Shown here one piece after another: positions 30,093-35,693 of a stretch of 35,693 nucleotides of DNA. This DNA comes from Leptolyngbyaceae cyanobacterium SM2_5_2. Its GTDB lineage: Bacteria; Cyanobacteriota; Cyanobacteriia; Phormidesmidales; Phormidesmidaceae. The notes beneath the pieces are model-generated. The model saw only the letters and a program-made list of their open reading frames with translations, was not told where the DNA came from and did no database searches. The stretch lies in contig JAAUUR010000002.1 in assembly GCA_012031045.1 (NCBI GenBank), forward strand, positions 1 to 35,693, written 5' to 3'. The position numbers were made by a program, and so were the translations under genes. Position 1 is the stretch's first letter, and each line of letters opens with the position of its first letter.

Positions 30093-30383
30093 CTCCAGCC
30101 GCAGGATCTTATCCATCACCACCATCCACTGATGCGGCGCTTCGGCACTTGGGCGGCGCTCGCGGCCAGAGTCAGCCTCAGGGGTGGGGACGGGTATCGG
30201 CTCGCACCCGTCGTTGGGGTCGGCATAGCCGTAGCGATGCAGAATTTTAATGACCCGGTCTAACCCCCGCAAGCTGACGTAGAGCACATGGCGTACTCGT
30301 TCGGGTTGGGGTTGCGGTCTGGATGACGAGGCAGGTGGAAGATTGGACGCGCCGCTGGCATCCGATTCGGGATATTGGAACAT
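30090..30383 (-). CDS. Conserved cyanobacterial hypothetical protein
   Basis: 97 residues from ATG 30383 (MFQYPESDASGA). After a low-complexity Ser/Pro/Gln stretch comes the recognisable core VRHVLYVSLRGLDRVIKILHRYGYADPNDGCEPIPVPTP. This resembles a widespread group of small cyanobacterial proteins with HVL(F/Y)xS and (L)HxxGYADPN(D/E)W cores. The C-terminus is WMVVMDKILRLE, again like that group (MKILT-type end). Function unknown. A longer in-frame reading to 30446 covers a repeat and is not supported. Confidence 0.6.
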   Translation of the reverse strand: MFQYPESDASGASNLPPASSSRPQPQPERVRHVLYVSLRGLDRVIKILHRYGYADPNDGCEPIPVPTPEADSGRERRPSAEAPHQWMVVMDKILRLE

Positions 30384-30412
30384 GTCATTCGTTTTCCTTG
30401 CTAAGTGGATAG

Positions 30413-30487
30413 ACCCACCCCTACACCTCCGAGGAGGGGACGACAAACCTCCCCTCTCGGAGGGGTGCCCGGAGGGCGGGGGTGGGT
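30413..30487. repeat. G/C-rich palindromic repeat cluster
   Basis: The outer arms ACCCACCCC (30413-30421) and GGGGTGGGT (30479-30487) are perfect inverse complements. Inside are three compact hairpins: CCTCCGAGGAGG (30427-30438), CCCCTCTCGGAGGGG (30451-30465) and GCCCGGAGGGC (30467-30477). This looks like a dispersed intergenic repeat. Confidence 0.6.
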
Positions 30488-30892
30488 GAGGAAAAGAACG
30501 CGAAAACCCCAGCCACCCACGCAGTTAACGTGCAAGGTTGGGGGCTGGGGTACCATAAACCCTAGCCACGCAATCTGCTACAGAGATTTGCGGGGTTAGC
30601 TGTTCGTGGGTGTTCCTAGCACCTACGGACAGCGCCGAGATTTTCGAGCCCTGTGGACATCGCCGCCCGGTATGAACGGCTTAGTGTGAAAGAATACTGG
30701 TACAGACGCTTGGTGTCAAGCCAATCTGGAACTTTTTTGCAGATACGTCTGTAGTCTGGTAGCAAATGCCACCCAGGTCAGCCATCACAGGTAGGGTGCC
30801 ATCATCGCCCCGCGCACTAAAACTGATGTACAAAGATCGATGCTATCGATAGCACATAATTACGTAGTCGTATTCTAAATTTTCTCAGAAGG

Positions 30893-30973
30893 TTTCCGTA
30901 TAACTCCCCGCTGACGGTGGATTATACGGAAATCGTCTGTATAACTACCTTATAGAGGGCAGTTATACGGAAA
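30893..30973. repeat. Tandem TTTCCGTATAACT inverted repeats
   Basis: TTTCCGTATAACT (30893-30905) is answered by TTATACGGAAA (30922-30932), an 11-bp perfect inverted repeat. A second unit has GTATAACT (30939-30946) and AGTTATACGGAAA (30961-30973), whose 13 bases are the exact inverse complement of the first arm. So two hairpin units of about 40 bases stand side by side, just upstream of the DUF4336 remnant. Confidence 0.7.
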
Positions 30974-31047
30974 GCATTGGCATAATAAGTTGCCAAGCTG
31001 CTTAGGGAATTGATGGGGCTGCCGTTTAAAGATATTCTGTGAGTGCG

Positions 31048-31773
31048 ATGCTTAGAGAGATTGATGAAGAGATTTGGGTTGCCGAACAACCTTTACGGTA
31101 TCTCGGACTTAGTGTTGGGACAAGAATGACAGTCGTTCGGCTAGAAAATTGCGAATTAGCTGTTATTTCACCAATTCAAGCCAGTGATGCAATTGTGAGT
31201 CAACTCAGCCAACTTGGAACAGTCAAGCATATTATTGCTCCCAATCTTTATCACTATTTATTTGCAGCCAATTTCAAATCACTTTACCCATAGGCAACGT
31301 TTTGGGCTGCACCAGGTTTGGAAGTTAGAAAAACAGAATTACCGATCGACCAAATCATCGGGAGTGATGCAAACGATCTATGGAGTAGGATTGAATATGT
31401 ATTTTTGACGGATTCAAGACGCTTGGGTTAAACGGTTTTTGAATCACTTAATGAATGTGTATTCTTCCATGCTGTGAATCGCACTCTGATATTGACGGAT
31501 ACTGCCTTTCATTTTGATGAGAGTTTTCCAATACTCACACAATTAGCTACCAGGATGCTTGGAGGCTATAAAAGCTTGAGTCCATCGCTATTGGAGCGAG
31601 TTGCAACAACGGAAAAGGAGAAAGTAAGAAAGTCGGTTGAGCGGGTTTTAGGCTGGGACTTTGAGCGAGTGATTATGGCTCACGGCAGTATCATAGAGCA
31701 GAATGGGAAAGAGAAGTTCAAGCAGGGATACGAGCAATTTTTAGGGAAAGCGGTGAATATCGCTGCTGATTGA
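31048..31773 (+). pseudogene. DUF4336 protein, broken by a stop and two shifts
   Basis: DUF4336 proteins resemble metallo-beta-lactamase-fold hydrolases. ATG 31048 opens MLREIDEEIWVAEQPLRYLGLSVGTRMTVVRL. The chain continues to LFAANFKSLYP, then TAG at 31291-31293 where Lys is expected. The same frame goes on with ATFWAAPGLEVRKTELPIDQIIGSD. A base is missing near 31403 (before DGFKTLGLNGF), and a base is gained in the T5 run at 31436-31440. The rest is then clean: SLNECVFFHAVNRTLILTDTAFHFDESFP to IMAHGSIIEQNGKEKFKQGYEQFLGK. The substitution stop argues for true decay, unlike the other broken genes. Confidence 0.75.
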
Positions 31774-31776
31774 GCT

Positions 31777-31999
31777 ATGAGGTACGTATTTCATCCTGAA
31801 GCGCTGAATGAATACGCTGAAGCAGTTCAATACTACACAGAGCAGAGAGTTGAGGTTGCTCAAGCGTTCGTAAACGCGATTGAGGATACAGTCAATGCGC
31901 TCACGGATGATTTGATGTTGGATTACGACGACCAAGGAAAGAATTGTTGCCATTACAATTGATAACTATTCTAAAAATGTGGATGTCGTTAATCTTTAA
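31777..31999 (+). pseudogene. Fused remnants of a ParE-like toxin and a DUF2283 protein
   Basis: ATG 31777, 3 bases after the DUF4336 stop, gives RYVFHPEALNEYAEAVQYYTEQRVEVAQAF, the N-terminal helices of a RelE/ParE-superfamily toxin. At about 31900 this joins DDLMLDYDDQGK. Skipping one A near 31942, it continues IVAITIDNYSKNVDVVNL to a stop at 31999, a C-terminal DUF2283 pattern. The beta-sheet of the toxin and the start of DUF2283 are gone, so a deletion joined two small toxin-antitoxin-type genes. Family calls rest on short stretches. Confidence 0.55.
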
Positions 32000-32093
32000 G
32001 CCCTTGATTTGCCGTTGTTAAGTGTGTAACTAGACACATGCTAGAAAATGTTAGGAGAAACATTATTTGGGAGGCTATGTAGCCAAATCCGGC

Positions 32094-32284
32094 GGCATAA
32101 TAAATCGTTGCAGCGACGGAATAAAGATAATTGGTTAGGATACAGAGGTTACTAGTACTGGAAGACAGAAGGATGAAGGCGGAATGATGAAAGAGGATTA
32201 CAGGGCGCATAAGGGTTTCCGCCTTAGCAAAGTGAGTTATCTCCACCGCAGAGTACTAGCCGTCGCTGAAGGGGAACGTTAGGC
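32094..32284 (+). other. Integron attC site 1
   Basis: Shows the ordered attC half-sites. R'' is GCATAAT (32095-32101), then a 6-base spacer, then L'' TTGCAGCGACGG (32108-32119). After about 140 bases come L' CCGTCGCTGAA (32260-32270), a 7-base spacer and R' GTTAGGC (32278-32284). L'' and L' pair completely apart from one extra G in L'', the extrahelical base expected for IntI recognition. R' fits GTTRRRY; R'' is diverged (5 of 7 pair). Length 191 bases, long but within the known range. Confidence 0.75.
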
Positions 32285-32993
32285 TGCTTGAAGTCGTCGG
32301 TGAGGTAGTACCTTAAGATTATTAGTAAGGGTCCTAGTATTGCGAAGGAGGACAATCTCATGCAGTTGAGGAGAAATAGTATTTCGCAACGGATAAGCTA
32401 TTTGGTGTTTCCTGGGGGCGCTATTATTCTCTCTATCTTAATGGGCGCATGGGTATTTATTCTGGGTGTCTCAAGTTATCAAGCTGCGGCTAGCTTCAAA
32501 GACAAGGCTCTTTCAACAGCTGGAATAATAATTGGCACTAGAACTGAGTCAGGTGGTGGTTCTATTGGGGGTTCTCTTCCACCTCGTTATGTCTCTACTG
32601 TCCGTTTTGAAACTGAAAAAGGAAAAATAGTGCAGTTCACAGTTGACGGCATTTGCCAAGCTACATCATTTAGTCTACACCTATGCAACGGGAGAAAGGT
32701 GCAGGTCTTATACGCTTCTGACAATCCCGAATTGGCAATGATTAAGAGAGGACTTAGTCCTTTAGATAAAGCGAGAAGTAATATTGGATTGGGAATATTC
32801 TTGATACTTAGCGGAGTAATGACATTCATCGTTGCTCCAACGGAGTATGGCGGACGATTCGGTCCGACTCAGCAGAACTGATATTTTTGAACACTTCGGG
32901 ACGAGCGGCAACCGCCCAACACTGCGTTGGAACGGCGGAGCAGGAGGGCTCGGTTATGAGGCAAAGGTTGCTTGCCGCCGCCCAAGCGAACCG
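32279..32993 (+). mobile_element. Integron gene cassette carrying a two-TM protein
   Basis: Bounded by the G/TT cut points of the two attC sites (32278/32279 and 32993/32994). It holds one plus-strand gene (32360-32881) with its attC downstream in the normal orientation, 32 bases after the stop. Size 715 bases, typical of a cassette. Composition is more AT-rich than the next cassette, consistent with independent origins. Confidence 0.7.
32360..32881 (+). CDS. DUF3592-like membrane protein (cassette cargo)
   Basis: 173 residues. ATG 32360 is preceded by AAGGAGG with about 9-base spacing. Helix 1 is about residues 13-38 (YLVFPGGAIILSILMGAWVF). It is followed by a beta-rich middle (ALSTAGIIIGTRTES, YVSTVRFETEKGKIVQF, GRKVQVLYASDNPELAMI) and helix 2 at about 143-162 (IGLGIFLILSGVMTFIV). 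TM, then a small beta domain with VxVLYxPxNP-like and AxI patterns, then TM is the DUF3592 layout. Function unknown. It is the only gene in its cassette. Confidence 0.75.
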   Translation: MQLRRNSISQRISYLVFPGGAIILSILMGAWVFILGVSSYQAAASFKDKALSTAGIIIGTRTESGGGSIGGSLPPRYVSTVRFETEKGKIVQFTVDGICQATSFSLHLCNGRKVQVLYASDNPELAMIKRGLSPLDKARSNIGLGIFLILSGVMTFIVAPTEYGGRFGPTQQN

Positions 32994-32999
32994 TTAGGC
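32914..32999 (+). other. Integron attC site 2
   Basis: R'' GCCCAAC (32914-32920) fits RYYYAAC. A 6-base spacer and L'' TTGGAACGGCGG (32927-32938) follow, then a loop of about 36 bases, then L' CCGCCGCCCAA (32975-32985), a 7-base spacer and R' GTTAGGC (32993-32999). L'' exceeds L' by one base, as in site 1, and spacer lengths (6 and 7) are identical in both sites. R'' and R' pair at 6 of 7 positions. 86 bases; a classic attC. Confidence 0.85.
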
Positions 33000-33846
33000 G
33001 CAACGCGGAGCTTTGGAGATCCGATATGGAGTTCACAGGAAAAGTCGCATTGATAACGGGTGCTGGAACCGGCAACGGGGAGGCGATAGCAGAGCGTCTC
33101 TTCGCTGGTGGAGCGTCGGTCGGGTTGGTTAGTCGTCGCCTTGATACGGTGCAAACGGTCTGTCAGAGAATTGACCCGGAAGGTATGCGGACGTTGGCTG
33201 TTGAAGCAGATGTACGTGATCCAGAAGCCATGGAGTCCGCAGTCAGGCGTGTTGTCGAGCGCTTTGCGAAGCTGGATCTGGCTGTAAACAACGCTGGCAT
33301 CACTGGCTCGGCTGGAGTACCGGTGCAGGACATAGGAGTGGAGATATGGCATGAGGTAATCGAGACCGACCTGACAGGTATCTTCTACTCACTGAAATAC
33401 GAGATACCGGCGATGCTTGCGAATGGGTCTGGTGCGATCGTCAATATGTCGTCTGCCAATGGCTTGGTCGGCCTGCCGGGAATGGCGGCGTATACGGCGG
33501 CCAAACACGGAATCATTGGTCTGACTCGTTCTGCTGCGCTAGAGTTGGCCGAGTCTAATATCCGCGTATGTTCAGTGGCCCCTGGGTATGTCGCAACCCC
33601 ACGGATAATGAATTCTGGCAAAGAAGTCACAGACTGGATGGCTAGCGTACATCCCATGAAGCGCCTTGCGACTCGGGAAGAAGTAGCGGATTTGGTCGCA
33701 TACCTATTGAGTGAGCGCGCGGCCTTTATAACTGGCAGTGTTTACTCTATCGATGGCGGGTATACGGCACAGTAGTGGCATCGCACATAACAGTCTCGAT
33801 TGCCCCGGCAGCTACCCATCCCAAGCTGTCACGGCAATCTATCAAC
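32994..33846 (+). mobile_element. Probable second gene cassette carrying an SDR
   Basis: Starts at the cut point of attC site 2 with TTAGGC. The coding region begins 32 bases in, the short leader typical of cassettes. Its 3' side ends in the degenerate attC candidate 33785-33853. The right limit is uncertain because the last R' box is not conserved. Confidence 0.55.
33026..33775 (+). CDS. Short-chain dehydrogenase/reductase (cassette cargo)
   Basis: Classical SDR of 249 residues. ATG 33026 has GGAG 8 bases upstream. The cofactor loop is VALITGAGTGNGEAIAERL (GxxxGxG with Asn in the middle). LVSRR favours NADP-type binding by its basic residues, and EADVRDPEAM, the NNAG motif in DLAVNNAGITGS, the Ser in VNMSSANG and the catalytic YTAAKHG are all present. 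The C-terminus is ITGSVYSIDGGYTAQ, also typical. The substrate cannot be told from sequence. It is more G/C-rich than the preceding cassette gene. Intact. Confidence 0.92.
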   Translation: MEFTGKVALITGAGTGNGEAIAERLFAGGASVGLVSRRLDTVQTVCQRIDPEGMRTLAVEADVRDPEAMESAVRRVVERFAKLDLAVNNAGITGSAGVPVQDIGVEIWHEVIETDLTGIFYSLKYEIPAMLANGSGAIVNMSSANGLVGLPGMAAYTAAKHGIIGLTRSAALELAESNIRVCSVAPGYVATPRIMNSGKEVTDWMASVHPMKRLATREEVADLVAYLLSERAAFITGSVYSIDGGYTAQ

Positions 33847-33853
33847 ATATTTG
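33785..33853 (+). other. Degenerate third attC candidate
   Basis: R''-like ACATAAC (33785-33791), a 6-base spacer, L'' GATTGCCCCGGC (33798-33809), a short loop, L' GTCACGGCAATC (33828-33839), a 7-base spacer, then ATATTTG (33847-33853) where GTTRRRY is expected. The stem and spacing fit sites 1 and 2, but R' does not. It could be the terminal attC eroded, or joined to chromosome at a non-standard site. Confidence 0.4.
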
Positions 33854-33883
33854 GCTATATTCAACTCATTTGCCTGGGCATTA

Positions 33884-33915
33884 AAAAGCCAGAGGCATAG
33901 CTACCTCTGGCTTTT
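33884..33915 (-). terminator. Terminator of psbA
   Basis: AAAAGCCAGAGG (33884-33895) and CCTCTGGCTTTT (33904-33915) form a perfect 12-bp stem with an 8-base loop. On the minus strand the stem ends in a run of five T. It lies 33 bases past the psbA stop and may also end rightward transcripts from the cassettes. Confidence 0.88.
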
Positions 33916-33948
33916 GCAAGGCTCTCCTAATTCTGCTTTCTTTGAGGT

Positions 33949-35033
33949 TTAGGCTTGAGTTGCCAGCCCAGAGTCTTGATAGGCGACTGGGATAGCAGGC
34001 GCACTGGCCAAGTCTAGGGGGAAATTGTGGGCATTGCGTTCGTGCATGACCTCAAAACCTAAATTGGCTCGGTTAACTACATCTGCCCAACTGGGCAAAA
34101 TGCGCCCCTGGGAATCCAAAATGGAGTGGTTGAAGTTAAAGCCATTCAGATTAAAGGCCATAGTGCTAATGCCCAGGGCCACAAACCAAATGCAAACCAC
34201 TGGCCAGGCGGCTAAGAAAAAGTGCAACCAGCGAGAGTTATTAAAGCTAGCGTACTGAAAAATTAGCCGACCAAAGTACCCGTGGGCCGCCAAAATGTTG
34301 TAGGTTTCTTCTTCCTGGCCAAACTTGTAGCCCGCATTTTGAGATTGGCTATCGGTGGTTTCTCGAATCAAACTTGAGGTCACCAGGGAGCCATGCATAG
34401 CACAGAATAAAGAGCCACCCAACACCCCCGCTACCCCCAACATGTGGAAGGGATGCATGAGAATATTGTGCTCAGCCTGGAAGACAAACATAAAGTTAAA
34501 GGTGCCGCTAATGCCCATCGGCAGGCCATCAGAAAAGCTACCCTGACCGATAGGATAAATTAAAAAAACCGAGGTAGTGGCCGCTACGGGGGCACTGTAG
34601 GCCACACAAATCCACGGGCGCATCCCTAAGCGGTAGCTGAGTTCCCACTCGCGGCCCATATAACACAGTAGGGCTGGAATGTAGTGGAAAGCAATCATTT
34701 GATAGGGGCCACCGTTATAGAGCCATTCATCCAGAGTGGCAGCCTCCCAAATTGGGTAAAAGTGGAGCCCAATGGCATTAGACGATGGCACTACGGCGGC
34801 GGTAATAATGTTGTTACCGTAAGCAAGGAACCCGATAACGGCTCACGAATGCCATCAATATCGACAGGTGGTGCCGCAATAAAAGCAAGCACAAAAACGA
34901 CGGTGGAAACGCCTAGCAGAGGAATCATTAACACGCCAAACCAGCCTACATACAGCCGGTTTTCAGTGCTGGTGACCCATTGGCAGAATTGCTCCCAAAA
35001 ATTGGTTTCTTGACGTTGAATAGTTGTAGTCAT
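33949..35033 (-). CDS. psbA: Photosystem II D1 protein, divergent copy, frame broken near 34821
   Basis: Reaction-centre subunit D1. ATG 35033 gives [20 protein letters not shown]. The frame breaks after SGSLL where one T is missing near 34821, and continues [28 protein letters not shown]. All oxygen-evolving ligands are there by D1 numbering: Asp170 (SFSDG), Glu189 (FQAEHN), His332 and Glu333 (VMHE), Asp342 and Ala344 (PLDLA). Tyr161, His190, His198 and His215 are also kept. So it is not a rogue D1 or ChlF. Unusual are [14 protein letters not shown] (residues 117-130, Glu130), Ala80, Trp270, Val286 and the tail [18 protein letters not shown]. 361 residues after repair. Confidence 0.93.
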
Positions 35034-35143
35034 GGGTATAGATAAAAACTCAACAGAGTAATATAAGCATTAGAGCAAAAAAAGATGAAGATCCTGGGAA
35101 GGAGGGGGATTTTGGTGGGTGGTAGGTGGTAACTATCCAGGGA

Positions 35144-35301
35144 GTAAACTGACTGACTGACATATCTCAAATGTAGGTTGGGTGAAACGCAGTGGAACCC
35201 AACACCAGCCACTATTCTGGGGCCTGTTGGGTTCTGCTAGCGCGCCACCCAACCTACGGAATATCAATGCTTTTCGACGTTGTGTCAGTCAACCAGTCTA
35301 C
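35144..35301. repeat. Nested inverted repeats with GTAGGTTGGGT core
   Basis: The inner unit runs from GTAGGTTGGGT (35173-35183) to ACCCAACCTAC (35247-35257), an 11-bp perfect inverted repeat about 85 bases long with further internal AACCCAAC/GTTGGGTT pairing. The outer arms GTAAACTGACTGACTGACA (35144-35162) and TGTCAGTCAACCAGTCTAC (35283-35301) match inversely at 16 of 19 positions. This looks like one small element inside another, in the psbA upstream region. Confidence 0.65.
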
Positions 35302-35375
35302 TGCCTTCTTACTTAGGCCTTTCAGTACTAGTGGCCACCTACTTCCTGAATACTTAAAAATTGGCAACTAATGGT

Positions 35376-35522
35376 CTAAGCACGATCACTGGGATAGGTT
35401 TTATATCCATACAGAATGAACACGATACAGCCTACGGTAAACACCAGTAAACTGACAAAAATGCCGCTGGCGGTTGAGGCAATTTGACCTTCTCCATAGG
35501 CGAGGTAGAACAGGGGCAGCAT
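35376..35522 (-). CDS. Small single-pass membrane protein (48 aa)
   Basis: ATG 35522 is preceded by TGAGGT at good spacing. The product has a short polar start (LPLFYLAYGEGQIASTAS), one hydrophobic helix (about residues 20-39, GIFVSLLVFTVGCIVFILYG) and a polar tail YKTYPSDRA. Size and layout resemble the small subunits of photosystems or cytochrome b6f, but I do not recognise it as any of the named ones (it does not read as PsbJ, PsbX, PetG, PetM, PetN or Psb30). It lies on the same strand upstream of psbA, separated by 342 bases that contain repeats. Confidence 0.6.
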   Translation of the reverse strand: MLPLFYLAYGEGQIASTASGIFVSLLVFTVGCIVFILYGYKTYPSDRA

Positions 35523-35643
35523 AGGAATACCTCAGCAGTTAATAACGCAAGGGCATGATTTGTTTGGTTGGCACCATTAATTGGGTGTAGGCCAATTGAC
35601 GTTGGGTGCATCCCAGTTTTGCAAGTTTGCCTCTTCCCCCCAG

Positions 35644-35675
35644 CCCCCTACTCCCCAAAAATGGGGAGCAGGGGG
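35644..35675. terminator. G/C-rich hairpin near window end
   Basis: CCCCCTACTCCCC (35644-35656) pairs with GGGGAGCAGGGGG (35663-35675), 12 of 13 positions, around a 6-base loop rich in A. It may be a terminator of a gene outside the window or a dispersed repeat. No T-run follows on either strand. Confidence 0.45.
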
Positions 35676-35693
35676 AGCCAGATTCAAAAGTCT

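Larger units (their letters stand above)
30384..31047. other. Repeat-rich noncoding region
   Basis: 664 bases without a supportable gene. It holds the G/C palindrome cluster at 30413-30487 and an A/T-flanked stem-loop at 30557-30598 (CGCAATCT against AGATTTGCG). It also holds a 14-bp perfect palindrome (30841-30854) and a tandem pair of inverted repeats (30893-30973). Composition turns AT-rich from about 30840, marking the left side of the accessory region. Confidence 0.55.

Noticed and set aside
30405-30599. Plus-strand open frame across the G/C palindromes
   Set aside because: Proline/arginine-rich translation of a repeat with no start signal; not a gene.
30557-30610. Possible further attC ending in GTTAGCT
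   Set aside because: GTTAGCT does not fit GTTRRRY, and the stem leaves no room for separate L and R boxes; it is an ordinary hairpin.
32040-32056. GTTAGGA as an R' box of an upstream attC
   Set aside because: The last base is not a pyrimidine and no matching L''/R'' arm exists in the preceding 100 bases.
31989-32246. Minus-strand 85-codon open frame with hydrophobic stretches
   Set aside because: It lies mostly in the loop of attC site 1 and has no ribosome site or recognisable family; likely chance.
33949-35033. Rogue D1 or chlorophyll f synthase (ChlF)
   Set aside because: Those lack the Mn-cluster ligands; here Asp170, Glu189, His332, Glu333, Asp342 and Ala344 are all present.
35173-35257. 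GTTGGGTT-containing palindrome as an attC
   Set aside because: The arms are a perfect terminal inverted repeat without R/L box spacing; it matches a common dispersed palindrome instead.

Overview
This window is cyanobacterial chromosome. Evidence is an atpB/atpE-type pair for ATP synthase beta and epsilon, psbA (photosystem II D1), ycf65/PSRP-3, a group 3 SigF, a DUF3082 protein, a PEP-CTERM protein and five HIP1 octamers (GCGATCGC). Gene style and base composition suggest a Leptolyngbya/Nodosilinea-like filamentous lineage, but that placement is a guess.

Layout. 1-1484 (-): 5' two thirds of ppk1. 1894-3835 (+): ATP synthase beta and epsilon. 3945-6203: PSRP-3 (-), a HAD hydrolase (+), a DUF4114 PEP-CTERM protein (-). 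6594-13557 (+): housekeeping run rsmA, a 48-aa membrane protein, ispE, DUF3082, larE, glk, mrp, rodA. 13714-16247 (-): a PGM1-type ATP-grasp ligase and sigF. 16494-18441 (+): a HAD hydrolase and a YihY-family protein. 18487-22486 (-): a two-gene P-loop NTPase operon (AAA-like ATPase plus a TPR/STAND ATPase). 22690-23435: a decayed transposase and a small element with inverted ends. 23503-28896 (-): RNase D, a DUF29 remnant, trpB, a duplicated ABC ATPase, cobD and HU. 29356-30383: Uma2 endonuclease (+) and a small hypothetical (-). 30384-33883: accessory region. 33949-35522 (-): a divergent psbA and a 48-aa membrane protein.

The most unusual part is 31048-33853. Broken DUF4336, ParE-like and DUF2283 genes are followed by two convincing integron attC sites (32094-32284 and 32914-32999) and a degenerate third candidate (33785-33853). 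These delimit gene cassettes carrying a two-TM DUF3592-like protein and a short-chain dehydrogenase. No integrase gene is visible, so this looks like a small CALIN (cluster of attC sites lacking an integron integrase), lodged next to psbA.

A recurring feature is single-base length changes in otherwise well conserved genes: HAD, PEP-CTERM, rsmA, rodA, the ATP-grasp ligase, the STAND ATPase, psbA, and four in trpB. Many sit in short homopolymers, and the conserved residues continue in the next frame. I read most as sequencing or assembly errors and annotate whole genes across them. The transposase, DUF29, DUF4336 and ParE/DUF2283 remnants carry deletions or stops and look like true decay. No tRNA, rRNA or CRISPR array was found.
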